Assembly (NCBI RefSeq): GCF_003634615.1
Contig: NZ_RBKX01000001.1
Location: 2,108,001 to 2,172,000 of the forward strand
Reading direction: 5' to 3'
Source of the DNA: Flavobacterium sp. 102
GTDB lineage: Bacteria; Bacteroidota; Bacteroidia; Flavobacteriales; Flavobacteriaceae
Length of the DNA: 64,000 nt
Positions 53,180 through 61,872 of this stretch are shown here, one piece after another. How positions within the stretch are numbered: position 1 is the first letter of the stretch; each line of letters opens with the position of its first letter. The notes under the pieces are model-generated. The model made no database searches and was not told the origin of the DNA. It saw nothing but the letters and a program-made list of their open reading frames with translations. The position numbers and the translations under genes were made by a program.

Positions 53180-53641
53180 TTATCCATTGCTTATAATATC
53201 AGTGACAATTTTTAAATGGTGATTGGTGTGCAGTTTCAGGAACCAAATAGTGGTCTTTAAGTTCAAATCTCCAAAAAACGGATGCGTGAAATAACTGTTG
53301 GAATGAAGTTTTTCCAAATCGGCAATACCTTTTCGGGCTTGTTCCAATTTGGCTTTTAATGCTTCCGCTGTGGCAACGTCAACAGGACTAACAGATTTTG
53401 GTACTTTTACTTTGCCTCTTGGAATTTTATTGGTGATTTGGATATAGGTTCGAATCCATTTGAATTTCCATTTGTAATTTTCCGGGTTGGAGCTTTTTAT
53501 TTGTGTTACAACACTATTAATTACGATCAAACTATGATCTAATTGCCAACCAATACAAGATTGAGAAACAGAAGGATTTATCTTTTCGAGATTGGGAATG
53601 TGGCTTTCGATTTGATTTAAGAGCTTGTGGAGTTGGTTCAT
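53180..53641 (-). CDS. DUF1569 family protein
   Basis: 153 residues, all-helical and soluble, DinB-like in outline: SCIGWQLDHSLIVINSV near the middle, PKSVSPVDVATAEALKAKLEQA, then HPFFGDLNLKTTIWFLKLHTNHHLKIV with His residues that could bind a metal. DUF1569 has no assigned function. It lies downstream of the cyanophycin synthetase gene, 69 bases away and on the same strand. Confidence 0.75.
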   Translation of the reverse strand: MNQLHKLLNQIESHIPNLEKINPSVSQSCIGWQLDHSLIVINSVVTQIKSSNPENYKWKFKWIRTYIQITNKIPRGKVKVPKSVSPVDVATAEALKAKLEQARKGIADLEKLHSNSYFTHPFFGDLNLKTTIWFLKLHTNHHLKIVTDIISNG

Positions 53642-53710
53642 TGCTTTGTGGTTTGAAAAAATCCCAAAAACCTGCTGGAATTTGGAATTTATTATTTGGA
53701 ATTTTAATTT

Positions 53711-56335
53711 CTAAATATTTCCATCTTCATTTTCTTTGTCCAAGTATTCCTGAACAATGTCAATGGCATTGGTTACTACGTCGCTTAGTGCCGTGATGAA
53801 AGTTCCTTCTTGTGCGCTGTTTATTGCGTGTTTGATGGCTTCAACTTCTTTGGCTATGATTTCGTGTGTTACGGTTCTTCCTGAAGCGTTAATACCTTCC
53901 ATAATTAGTCCGATAATTTCTTCTTCGGTTCGGCCGCGTAAGTATTTTTCTTGGCGAATGATGATGTGGTCAAACATACGAGCGGCAATGGTAGCACATT
54001 CTCTGATGTCTTCGTCACGGCGATCGCCAACGCCGGCTATGATTCCGATTTTCTTGGTCGCATCTACGGAAGTTAAAAACTCTTCCACACCTCTATATCC
54101 CGACGGATTGTGTGCAAAGTCAATCAAAACTTTGAATTTTTTAAAATCAAAAATATTCATACGACCCGGAGTTTGCGCCGCACTTGGAATAAACGTTTGC
54201 AATGACAAACTAATATCTTCTGTTTTAAATCCTTGTAAATAGGCAGCTAAAGTGGCAGCAAGAGCATTGGCAATCATGAATTTGGCTTTTCCGCCTAGAG
54301 TCAACGGAACGTGAGTGGCACGTTCTACTCTGATTTTCCATTCACCTTTTTTGATGGTGATGTATCCGTTTTCGTATACCGCTACTGTCTTTCCTTCTTT
54401 TGCAAATTGTTGTACTTTTGGGTTGTTTTCGTCCATACTGAAATAGGCGATGTTACAACTCAATTCGTTGGCTATTTTCAAGCATTGCTCGTCTTCCGCG
54501 TTTAGAATTGCCCAACCGTCTTTTTTGACAGCGCGAACAACCGTTGCTTTTACGCGAGCTAAATCGTCTAAAGTGTGAATGTCTGCCAAACCTAAATGGT
54601 CTTCCTGTATGTTGGTAATAATGGCAATATCACAACGGCTGAAACCTAAACCGGAACGTAAAATTCCACCACGAGCGGTTTCTAATACGGCAAATTCGAC
54701 CGTTGGATCTTTTAAAATATATTCGGCAGAAAGTGGTCCGGTCGTGTCGCCTTTTTCCATCATGTGGTTTTGGACATAAATGCCGTCGGAAGTCGTGAAA
54801 CCAACTTTGTAGCCGTTATTTTTCACTATATGTGCCAATAATCGGGTAGTGGTGGTTTTACCATTAGTTCCGGTTACGGCTATAATCGGAATGCGACTTG
54901 GTTTTCCCGGTGGATACAACATGTCGATTACCGGAGCAGCAACGTTTCTCGGTAAACCTTCGCTTGGTGCTAAGTGCATGCGGAAACCCGGAGCCGCATT
55001 GACTTCCAAGATACAACCGCCATTGTCTTTCAACGGTTGGGTTAAATTTTCAGCCATGATATCAACACCGCAAATGTCTAATCCGATTACTCTTGAAATG
55101 CGTTCGCAAAGGAAGATATTTTCGGGATGCATCATATCGGTTACGTCGATGGAAGTTCCTCCTGTACTGAGATTGGCAGTCGATTTTAGATAAACGATTT
55201 CTCCATTCTTTGGCACAGAATCAACGGTATAGTTTAGTTTTTCCAGTAAGTCTAACGTATCTCTGTCGACGTCGATTTGGGTTAAAACATTTTCGTGTCC
55301 GTAACCGCGTCTCGGGTCTTTATTAGTTTCTTCAATTAATTGTTGAATAGTATCTTTTCCGTTTCCAACTACGTGAGCCGGTTCTCTTTTGGCAGCAGCG
55401 ACCAATTTATTGTCAATCACCAAAACCCTAAAGTCAAAACCTGTGATAAATTTTTCTACAATTACCCTGCGGCTGTATTTTTGAGCGTAAGCCAAACCTG
55501 AAACAGCATCTTCCCAAGTTACCACATTAATAGAAGCGCCTTTTCCGTGGTTTCCGTCTAAGGGTTTGATTACGATGGGGTAGCCGATTTTTTTAATGGT
55601 AGTTTCTAAATCTACTTCGTCTACGCAAATTCCGCCATTCGCTACAGGAATTGAAGCTAAGTCGAGCATGCGTTTCGTCTGTTCTTTATTACACGCGATA
55701 TCTACTGCAATGCTGCTCGTTTTGCAAGTGATTGTGGCTTGGAAACGCATTTGGTTTACACCGTAACCCAATTGTACTAAGGAGTTAGTTCCTAATCTTA
55801 TCCAAGGAATATCTCTGGCTACGGCTTCGTCTACGATACTTCCGGTTGAAGGTCCGAGACGCACTTGTTCGCGAATTTCACGCATTTTTTGGATATCGGC
55901 TTCTACGTCGTAATCGGTTCCGGCTATTAAAGCTTCGGCTATGGCTACGGAACTTTCGGCGGCGAACATGCCAACATTTTCTTCAGTGTAACTAAACACA
56001 ACATTGTATATTCCGGGTGTTTTAGTTTCTCTGGTTCTTCCGAAACCGGTTTCCATTCCGGCTAAGGTTTGAATTTCTAAAGCGATGTGTTCAATCACGT
56101 GTCCCATCCAAGTACCACGTTCGATTCTGGAGAAAAATCCACCACGCGTTCCTTCTGAACAACGGTGTTCAATCATGGTAGGAAACATGGCTTCAATGCG
56201 TTCGCGAAAACCTTCGATTTTATTTGTTGGAAATTGTTCCATTTCCTCTAAATCCAATCGCATTTGGATTAATTTTTTGCGTTGTACACTCCAGATATTA
56301 GGTCCGCGTAATGCTTGTACTTTTAGAATCTTCAT
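53711..56335 (-). CDS. cphA: Cyanophycin synthetase
   Basis: 874 residues, the usual CphA1 size. N-terminal domain (to ~160), ATP-grasp domain (KPLDGNHGKGASINV, GFDFRVLVIDNKL, LDICGVDIMAENL, ILEVNAAPGFRMHLAP) that adds aspartate, and Mur-ligase-like domain (P-loop GTNGKTTTTRLL, IVTNIQEDHLGL-type GGILRSGLGF, FAHNPSGYRG) that adds arginine. It builds cyanophycin granules, a nitrogen store of poly-Asp with Arg side chains. No cyanophycinase gene is next to it. A predicted isoaspartyl-peptidase is also absent from the window. Confidence 0.92.
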   Translation of the reverse strand: MKILKVQALRGPNIWSVQRKKLIQMRLDLEEMEQFPTNKIEGFRERIEAMFPTMIEHRCSEGTRGGFFSRIERGTWMGHVIEHIALEIQTLAGMETGFGRTRETKTPGIYNVVFSYTEENVGMFAAESSVAIAEALIAGTDYDVEADIQKMREIREQVRLGPSTGSIVDEAVARDIPWIRLGTNSLVQLGYGVNQMRFQATITCKTSSIAVDIACNKEQTKRMLDLASIPVANGGICVDEVDLETTIKKIGYPIVIKPLDGNHGKGASINVVTWEDAVSGLAYAQKYSRRVIVEKFITGFDFRVLVIDNKLVAAAKREPAHVVGNGKDTIQQLIEETNKDPRRGYGHENVLTQIDVDRDTLDLLEKLNYTVDSVPKNGEIVYLKSTANLSTGGTSIDVTDMMHPENIFLCERISRVIGLDICGVDIMAENLTQPLKDNGGCILEVNAAPGFRMHLAPSEGLPRNVAAPVIDMLYPPGKPSRIPIIAVTGTNGKTTTTRLLAHIVKNNGYKVGFTTSDGIYVQNHMMEKGDTTGPLSAEYILKDPTVEFAVLETARGGILRSGLGFSRCDIAIITNIQEDHLGLADIHTLDDLARVKATVVRAVKKDGWAILNAEDEQCLKIANELSCNIAYFSMDENNPKVQQFAKEGKTVAVYENGYITIKKGEWKIRVERATHVPLTLGGKAKFMIANALAATLAAYLQGFKTEDISLSLQTFIPSAAQTPGRMNIFDFKKFKVLIDFAHNPSGYRGVEEFLTSVDATKKIGIIAGVGDRRDEDIRECATIAARMFDHIIIRQEKYLRGRTEEEIIGLIMEGINASGRTVTHEIIAKEVEAIKHAINSAQEGTFITALSDVVTNAIDIVQEYLDKENEDGNI

Positions 56336-56516
56336 GATTAGGAATAATTTGTAATGTTAATAGGTAATGATTTTGTTAAAAATAGGAAATATTTGTTTTT
56401 GGTTGCTACTTTTTTTGCAGAAAAGCTAAAAAGATAGCATTATCCTGAAATTTTATTTTTTGGAGTGTTGATTTTCAGGTTTTTAAAGTGAATGATGCAA
56501 AAGGCAAATCCTGATT

Positions 56517-56573
56517 AGCCCCGATTGTAATGGAAATCATCCCGATTTATCGGGATATTGTAATGCAAAGCGG
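56517..56573. repeat. AGCCCCGAT ... GCGGGAA element, copy 2
   Basis: Begins AGCCCCGATTGTAATGG and ends AAGCGGGAATAAGG. It has an inner palindrome ATCCCGATttATCGGGAT and two copies of ATTGTAATG. Same outer ends as 50921-50990. It lies between cphA and the hydrolase gene. Confidence 0.6.
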
Positions 56574-56602
56574 GAATAAGGACAACAAGAAAGCGCTGAC
56601 CT

Positions 56603-57448
56603 TTATGCTTCTGAAATAAAATCGGCTATTTTTTGGTACAAATCCTTGTCGTGCATGCTGTGACCTAGGCCTTGGGTTTCGATGTAAGTCGAATTTTTCC
56701 AATTGGAGGCGTACATTCTGCCTTCCTCTACGAGGATGACTTTGTCGTGAATGTCGTGAGCGATGATGGCTTTTTGCGGGAAGTTTTTGGCGAACAGATG
56801 TCCGGCAAATTCATTAATGTGGATGTTGAATTTTTCCTGATAATGTTTCTCCAAAAGGTTTTTCATTTTGTTGTTCAGGCTCAAAATGTCCACAAAGTTG
56901 TCGCTTAATTTTTTGAAACTTGATGGAGCACCAAGTAATACGATTTTCTCGATGTGGTCGTTGGGATATTTGTGCAAATAATAAGTAATCGCTGCGCCGC
57001 CAATCGAGTGACCGATAAGGGTTTTTGGGTTGTATTTTTGAGACAAAACGTGAATGAATTCGGCGTATCTCGGTGCATTGAATTCTTTTCCGGAACTCAA
57101 TCCGTGACCGGGCGCATCGATGGCGATGATGGTTTTGCCTAAGGGTTTGAGGTGATTTAGTAATTTTTTCCAACGAGACGCATTGCTTTCCCAGCCGTGA
57201 AGTAACAAAATAATGTCTTCGGAGCCTTGCCAAAGGTAGGTTTGAAAATCTTCGCCGTCGTAATGCAAAGTTTCCTGTTGGGCGTTTTGCAATGTTTTAG
57301 GAAGTTTGCCGTTTTTTATTTTTCCTTTTCTGGGTTGGCTGAAAATTTCGTAGGCGATTTGTTTGGCCTTTTCCGGACGGAAATAGCTGATTAGGTTGAT
57401 GTATAAGCCAACCGATTTTGTAATGAGAAAGTATTGTATTTTCTTCAT
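56603..57448 (-). CDS. Alpha/beta hydrolase
   Basis: 281 residues. Oxyanion-hole HGWES, DAPGHGLS turn, nucleophile elbow GHSIGGAA, catalytic Asp in HDIHDKVI and His in GLGHSMHD, so all three catalytic residues are in place. One hydrophobic N-terminal segment (ITKSVGLYINLISYF) may associate with the membrane. Substrate unknown; esterase or lipase like. It follows the CdsZ-like gene on the same strand after a terminator. Confidence 0.85.
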   Translation of the reverse strand: MKKIQYFLITKSVGLYINLISYFRPEKAKQIAYEIFSQPRKGKIKNGKLPKTLQNAQQETLHYDGEDFQTYLWQGSEDIILLLHGWESNASRWKKLLNHLKPLGKTIIAIDAPGHGLSSGKEFNAPRYAEFIHVLSQKYNPKTLIGHSIGGAAITYYLHKYPNDHIEKIVLLGAPSSFKKLSDNFVDILSLNNKMKNLLEKHYQEKFNIHINEFAGHLFAKNFPQKAIIAHDIHDKVILVEEGRMYASNWKNSTYIETQGLGHSMHDKDLYQKIADFISEA

Positions 57449-57475
57449 AAAAAAATCCCGAGCGAGTCGGGATTA
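57449..57475 (-). terminator. Terminator after the CdsZ-like gene
   Basis: Minus strand: AATCCCGA / TCGGGATT with a 5-base loop and T7 run. Confidence 0.82.
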
Positions 57476-57479
57476 ATTA

Positions 57480-58259
57480 TTATAGGTGAGCAAATAATTT
57501 TTGCATTTTTTCTCTTTCCTCGTCTGCTAAAGAAGCATCAACTAAGATTCTTCCTGAGTGCTCATCGGTGATGATTTTTTTGCGAGCCGCAATTTCTACT
57601 TGGGTTTGAGGTGGAATCGTAAAGAACGAACCTGCCGAAGCACCACGCTCAATAGACACTACGGCCAAACCGTTGCGAACGCTTGAACGAATTCTTTTGT
57701 AAGCAGCCAATAATCTTTCTTCGATTTGGGCTTCATACTCAGCTGATTTTTCCATTAAGAAGCTTTCTTCTTTTTGGGTTTCCGCCATGATGTCGTTCAA
57801 CTCTGCTTTTTTGTGTTTTAAGTGAGAAGATTTTTGGTCTAATTTTTCTTTAGAGTTAGAAATCACTTCTTTTTTGTGATCAATAGAAGCTTTCAATTCT
57901 TTGATTTGTTTTTCCGCCAATTGGATTTCCAATTCTTGGAATTCTACTTCTTTAGTTAAAGAATTGAATTCTCTGTTGTTGCGAACATTTTTTTGTTGTT
58001 CAGTGTATTTTTTGATAGCCGCCTGATGCTCTTCGATGGCACTTTTTTTAGTTTTGATTTGCTCTTCGATTGCAACCAAATCGCTTTTTAATTTGTCTAA
58101 ACGAGTGCTTAAGCCAGTAACTTCATCTTCTAAATCTTCCACTTCTAAAGGTAATTCTCCTCTAACGTTTCTGATTTCATCAATTCTGGTATCTATGATT
58201 TGCAGGTCGTAGATAGCTCTTAATTTGTCTTCAACACTTAGTTCTTTTGTAGTCGCCAT
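57480..58259 (-). CDS. CdsZ/zf-RING_7-like coiled-coil protein without zinc ligands
   Basis: 259 residues. A long coiled coil (about 40-185) then the C-terminal region that in relatives (HP0958/FlgZ and CdsZ) is a C4 zinc ribbon. Here it reads GASAGSFFTIPPQ (206-218) and TDEHSGRIL (231-239). The layout IPPQxxxEI...GRIL is kept but all four Cys are gone; the whole protein has no Cys. It therefore cannot hold zinc as the family does, although the fold may persist. Starts 3 bases after the nif3 gene ends on the same strand, so the two are an operon. Confidence 0.85.
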   Translation of the reverse strand: MATTKELSVEDKLRAIYDLQIIDTRIDEIRNVRGELPLEVEDLEDEVTGLSTRLDKLKSDLVAIEEQIKTKKSAIEEHQAAIKKYTEQQKNVRNNREFNSLTKEVEFQELEIQLAEKQIKELKASIDHKKEVISNSKEKLDQKSSHLKHKKAELNDIMAETQKEESFLMEKSAEYEAQIEERLLAAYKRIRSSVRNGLAVVSIERGASAGSFFTIPPQTQVEIAARKKIITDEHSGRILVDASLADEEREKMQKLFAHL

Positions 58260-58262
58260 ATT

Positions 58263-59357
58263 TTATAAGTACTTAACTGGATTTGTATTTTCTTCCGAAA
58301 AAATGATTGCAAAATTAAGGATTTTTTTCTTAAGAAAATCAACAATATAATTTTTTGTAAATCTTTCGCTTTCAAAGTGTCCGATATCGGCTAAAACCAA
58401 TTGATTTTCAGCTTCATAAAAGTTGTGGTACTTCAAATCGGCCGTCAGAAAAATATCAGCTCCGGCTTGTTTGGCATTGCTGATAGCAAAACTTCCCGAA
58501 CCACCAAGTACTGCTACTTTTTTAATTGCTTTTCCTAACAATGCGCTATGTCGAATGCCGCCACATTGCATTTTATCTTTAACGAAAGCTAAGAAGTCAG
58601 GTTCACTCATTGGTTTTTCAAGTTCACCTATCATACCGAGACCAATGTTTTGGTGGTGATTTTGCAATTCGTAGATTTCATAAGCCACTTCTTCGTAAAC
58701 GTGATTGGAGAATAAGGCTTTTAATACTTTGGATTGCAGATGTTTTTCAAAAGTGACTTCGATTTTGATTTCTTCGTTTTCCACAAATTCGAAGCGATTA
58801 CCGATTTCAGGATTGCTGTCTTCATTGCCCATGTAAGTTCCGATGCCTTTTGAATTGAAGCTACAATCTTCGTAGTTGCCTATTTTTCCGGCACCAGCGT
58901 CGAATAGCGCGTTGCGTAAAGTTTCAACATTTTCAGGAATGGTATAAGTGATGAGTTTTTGAATGAAATTCTTTTTGGCCACTAAAATTTTGGTTTGGGT
59001 CAACCCCAAAGCATCACAAAATATTTTATTCACACCGTGTTTGTGGTTGTCCAAAGCCGTGTGAACCGCATAAATCGCAATATCATTTTTAATGGCTTTG
59101 AGTACGGCGCGTTCCACATAATTTTTGCCTATAATTTTCTTCAAACCTGAGAAGATAATTGGATGGAAACAAACGACCAAGTTGCATTTTTTAGCAATCG
59201 CTTCATCGATTACGCTTTCTAAGGCATCATGACAAACCAAAATTCCGGTGGCTACAGTATTGGCATCACCAACCAGTAAACCAACATTGTCAAAGTCTTC
59301 GGCATAAGCCAAAGGCGCCATTTCTTCTAAAGTATTGAGTATTTCTTTAATCTTCAT
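58263..59357 (-). CDS. Nif3-like dinuclear metal centre protein
   Basis: 364 residues, hexameric family with a GTP cyclohydrolase-like fold and two metal ions. Ligand motifs: CFHPIIFSG, VHTALDNHKHG near the N-terminus and DIGHFESE near the C-terminus, with an inserted middle domain (about 130-235) of PII/CutA type. Widespread but of uncertain function. In an operon with the CdsZ-like gene, as in many Bacteroidota. Confidence 0.92.
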   Translation of the reverse strand: MKIKEILNTLEEMAPLAYAEDFDNVGLLVGDANTVATGILVCHDALESVIDEAIAKKCNLVVCFHPIIFSGLKKIIGKNYVERAVLKAIKNDIAIYAVHTALDNHKHGVNKIFCDALGLTQTKILVAKKNFIQKLITYTIPENVETLRNALFDAGAGKIGNYEDCSFNSKGIGTYMGNEDSNPEIGNRFEFVENEEIKIEVTFEKHLQSKVLKALFSNHVYEEVAYEIYELQNHHQNIGLGMIGELEKPMSEPDFLAFVKDKMQCGGIRHSALLGKAIKKVAVLGGSGSFAISNAKQAGADIFLTADLKYHNFYEAENQLVLADIGHFESERFTKNYIVDFLKKKILNFAIIFSEENTNPVKYL

Positions 59358-59387
59358 AATTTTGTTTTTCTAACTAAACACTGCCAA

Positions 59388-59410
59388 CTGTCCCGAAGCT
59401 TCGGGACTGA
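59388..59410. repeat. Short palindrome GTCCCGAAGCTTCGGGAC
   Basis: An 18-bp perfect palindrome between the secreted protein and nif3 genes. Related to the inner hairpin at 50875-50890. Confidence 0.6.
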
Positions 59411-59417
59411 ACAGTAA

Positions 59418-59987
59418 TTAAGTTGCCCATTCGTTTAAGTATTCTTTAATAATCCATTCGCCATTTACTTTTTCGAGTAATAAAAATCGGCCACTGTTGT
59501 GTTCGATAGTTCTGTAAAAGGCTACTTTGACTAAGGCAAATTGGTTTTTAGCAAAGTAAATCGGTTTGTTGACAATGAGCAAGCGTTGGTTATTTTCACT
59601 GTGTTTCTTTGAAATTTCTTGAAATTCATCCAAAGACAAACATGCATTGACTTTGCTTTTTAAATATTGGTGTTGGTTGTCAAACAGCAGGTTGTATTCC
59701 TTTGACCAATCTTCATTTATGCCAATGATAATCTGTTTTTTGATTTCGGTTGCATTCTTTTTCAGTAAATCGTTTTTCGAGATGACTTCCAGTACTTCTT
59801 CGTTATTCGGTGCTTTGCCACAATAAAAACTTAAAAGTTGTAATCTGCCTTTGGCGATGACTTTTTCATTTTTATAGTATTTGGTAAAAATGATTTTAAG
59901 AATAGCCGTGTTGTCGGCTTCCTGAGAAAAAGTCAAGGGCGAGATGAACAGAAAGCCTAAAAGAAAATGCAGGTTGAGTAGTTTCAT
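59418..59987 (-). CDS. Secreted protein, unknown
   Basis: 189 residues with a signal peptide (MKLLNLHFLLGFLFISPLTFSQ). The rest is a mixed alpha/beta domain that ends in VKVAFYRTIEHNSGRFLLLEKVNGEWIIKEYLNEWAT, the kind of tail seen in NTF2-like folds. I recognise no family. Divergent from lpxK across 57 bp and upstream of nif3 on the same strand. Confidence 0.6.
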   Translation of the reverse strand: MKLLNLHFLLGFLFISPLTFSQEADNTAILKIIFTKYYKNEKVIAKGRLQLLSFYCGKAPNNEEVLEVISKNDLLKKNATEIKKQIIIGINEDWSKEYNLLFDNQHQYLKSKVNACLSLDEFQEISKKHSENNQRLLIVNKPIYFAKNQFALVKVAFYRTIEHNSGRFLLLEKVNGEWIIKEYLNEWAT

Positions 59988-60032
59988 TAGTTATTGGAAC
60001 TGTAAAATTTTCATTCAAAGATAAAAAATCGT

Positions 60033-60040
60033 TACTTTCG
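60033..60040 (+). promoter_or_regulatory. -7 box just before lpxK
   Basis: TACTTTCG 4 bases before the lpxK ATG, the same sequence and spacing as at dnaB. Confidence 0.45.
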
Positions 60041-60044
60041 TGCT

Positions 60045-61088
60045 ATGATTTTGTTGCGAAAATTACTTTTCCCTTTGGCCATTCTGTATGGCTTTATCAC
60101 TTCTATTCGAAATTATCTTTACGATAAAGGTATACTAAAATCGTATTCTTTCGACATTCCGGTCATTGCTGTTGGAAATCTCAGTGTTGGCGGCACCGGA
60201 AAAACGCCTCAGATTGAATATTTGATTCGGTTGCTTTCTCCTAAATATAAAGTGGCAACTTTAAGTCGCGGTTACAAAAGAAAATCGGAAGGTTTTATTT
60301 TGGCTGATGCCAATGCTACTGCGGAAATTCTCGGTGACGAACCGTTTCAATATTACAAAAAATTTCCGCAGATACAAGTCGCAGTCGATGCCGACAGGCA
60401 TAACGGTATCACTCAATTATTGGCTCAAAGCGAAAAGCCGGAAGTTATTTTACTTGATGACGCTTTTCAACACCGAAAAGTAAAAGCCGGGTTTTATATT
60501 CTCTTGACGGCTTATGATGAGTTGTTTTGTGACGATTTTATGTTGCCAACAGGAAATCTTCGCGAGAGTAGAAACGGTGCTAAGAGAGCCAATATGATAA
60601 TTGTCACCAAATGTCCGCCGAATATTACTGAAATTGCGCAGGAAAAAATAAGTGAAAAATTGATGAGATTCCTCCTTCCTCGGAATGACAATGTTAAGGT
60701 TGTTTTCTTCAGTTTTGTTGATTATGATGACAGGGTTTATAACCAATTCGGCAGTTTAGAAGTGACTAAAGTCAAATTGCAAGAAAAATTATTGTTAGCC
60801 GGAATTGCTAAGCCAAAGCCTTTCTTTAATCATTTACAATCTGAAAATGATGCGGTTATGGCTTTTTCTGATCACCATCATTTTAAAGAAAGCGATATTT
60901 TAAACATAAAAAGTCAAGCTGTGGATAAAATTATCGTCACAACCGAAAAGGATTTTGTACGTTTGGAGGCTGATATTTTCGCAGCGCAATTATATTATTT
61001 ACCAATTAAAAGTCAGCTGATAAACAATAGCGATACTTTTGACCAAATTATTTTAAACTATGTGGGAACTTGTACAAGAAACCGTTAA
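60045..61088 (+). CDS. lpxK: Tetraacyldisaccharide 4'-kinase
   Basis: 347 residues. Adds the 4'-phosphate of lipid A at the inner membrane. N-terminal membrane segment (LLFPLAILYGFITSIRNYLYDKG), P-loop VGNLSVGGTGKTP (residues 43-55), LSRGYKRKSEGF, DADRHNG and LLDDAFQHRKV. Around residues 206-216 (LMRFLLPRNDN) the coding DNA matches half of a palindromic repeat found at 15028-15095. Its last 29 bases overlap the purine nucleoside phosphorylase gene. Confidence 0.93.
   Translation: MILLRKLLFPLAILYGFITSIRNYLYDKGILKSYSFDIPVIAVGNLSVGGTGKTPQIEYLIRLLSPKYKVATLSRGYKRKSEGFILADANATAEILGDEPFQYYKKFPQIQVAVDADRHNGITQLLAQSEKPEVILLDDAFQHRKVKAGFYILLTAYDELFCDDFMLPTGNLRESRNGAKRANMIIVTKCPPNITEIAQEKISEKLMRFLLPRNDNVKVVFFSFVDYDDRVYNQFGSLEVTKVKLQEKLLLAGIAKPKPFFNHLQSENDAVMAFSDHHHFKESDILNIKSQAVDKIIVTTEKDFVRLEADIFAAQLYYLPIKSQLINNSDTFDQIILNYVGTCTRNR
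60661..60691 (+). repeat. Palindromic-repeat half inside lpxK
   Basis: TGATGAGATTCCTCCTTCCT and the next 11 bases match the left arm (reverse complement) of the intergenic element at 15028-15095 at about 28 of 31 positions. It is in frame and gives LMRFLLPRND. Confidence 0.7.
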
Positions 61089-61872
61089 TTATATTAAAGA
61101 TAAAACCAATTTTACTCCGGAATACGGCGTAATTTTAGGCTCCGGATTGGGCAGTTTTACGGATGATATCAAAGTCGAATTTACTTTGCCTTATAATGAA
61201 ATACCTAATTTTCCGGTATCAACCGTTGAAGGTCACAAAGGCGCTTTGGTTTTTGGAACCATAGGCGATAAAAAAGTGGTGGCAATGCAAGGAAGATTTC
61301 ATTATTATGAAGGTTATTCGATGCAGGAAGTTACTTTTCCGGTAAGAGTGATGAAATACATTGGTGTCAGCAAACTCATTGTTTCTAATGCTTCCGGCGG
61401 TGTGAATCCAAATTATAAAGTAGGAACCATCGCTATTATTACCGATCATGTGAATATGATGCCGGAACATCCGCTAAGAGGGAAAAATGATTCCCGTTTT
61501 GGACCGCGTTTTGTGAACATGAACGAGCCATATAGTCCAAAAATGATTGCCAAAGTTAAAGAAATCGCCAAAGCTTCGAATATAGAAGTACAAGACGGAG
61601 TTTATATGGGATTGCAAGGACCAACCTTTGAAACCTTGCATGAATACAAAATGGTCAAAGTGATTGGTGCAGATTGTGTCGGAATGTCGACTGTTCCTGA
61701 AGTAATCGTTGCGCGTCACATGGAATTAGAAACTTTCGGGATTTCGGTGATTACTGATATTGGCAGCGAAGAGCATTTGGAAAACATTACCCATGAAGAA
61801 GTTTTGAAAGCGGCTAATGAGGCTGAACCTAAAGTAAGACAGTTGATTAAGGAACTGATTTTGCAGTATTAA
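61060..61872 (+). CDS. Purine-nucleoside phosphorylase
   Basis: 270-residue trimeric-type PNP that splits inosine and guanosine with phosphate. Motifs: VILGSGLGSF, phosphate-binding GHKGALVFG and MQGRFHYYEGY, VSNASGGVNPNYKVG, and EVIVARHMELETFGISVITD. It starts 29 bases inside lpxK in another frame. Its stop TAA (61870-61872) overlaps that of the convergent kinase gene. Confidence 0.94.
   Translation: MWELVQETVNYIKDKTNFTPEYGVILGSGLGSFTDDIKVEFTLPYNEIPNFPVSTVEGHKGALVFGTIGDKKVVAMQGRFHYYEGYSMQEVTFPVRVMKYIGVSKLIVSNASGGVNPNYKVGTIAIITDHVNMMPEHPLRGKNDSRFGPRFVNMNEPYSPKMIAKVKEIAKASNIEVQDGVYMGLQGPTFETLHEYKMVKVIGADCVGMSTVPEVIVARHMELETFGISVITDIGSEEHLENITHEEVLKAANEAEPKVRQLIKELILQY

Noticed and set aside
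56814..57233. 139-residue minus-strand frame in the hydrolase gene
   Set aside because: Arg-rich out-of-frame shadow of the hydrolase, which holds an intact catalytic triad.
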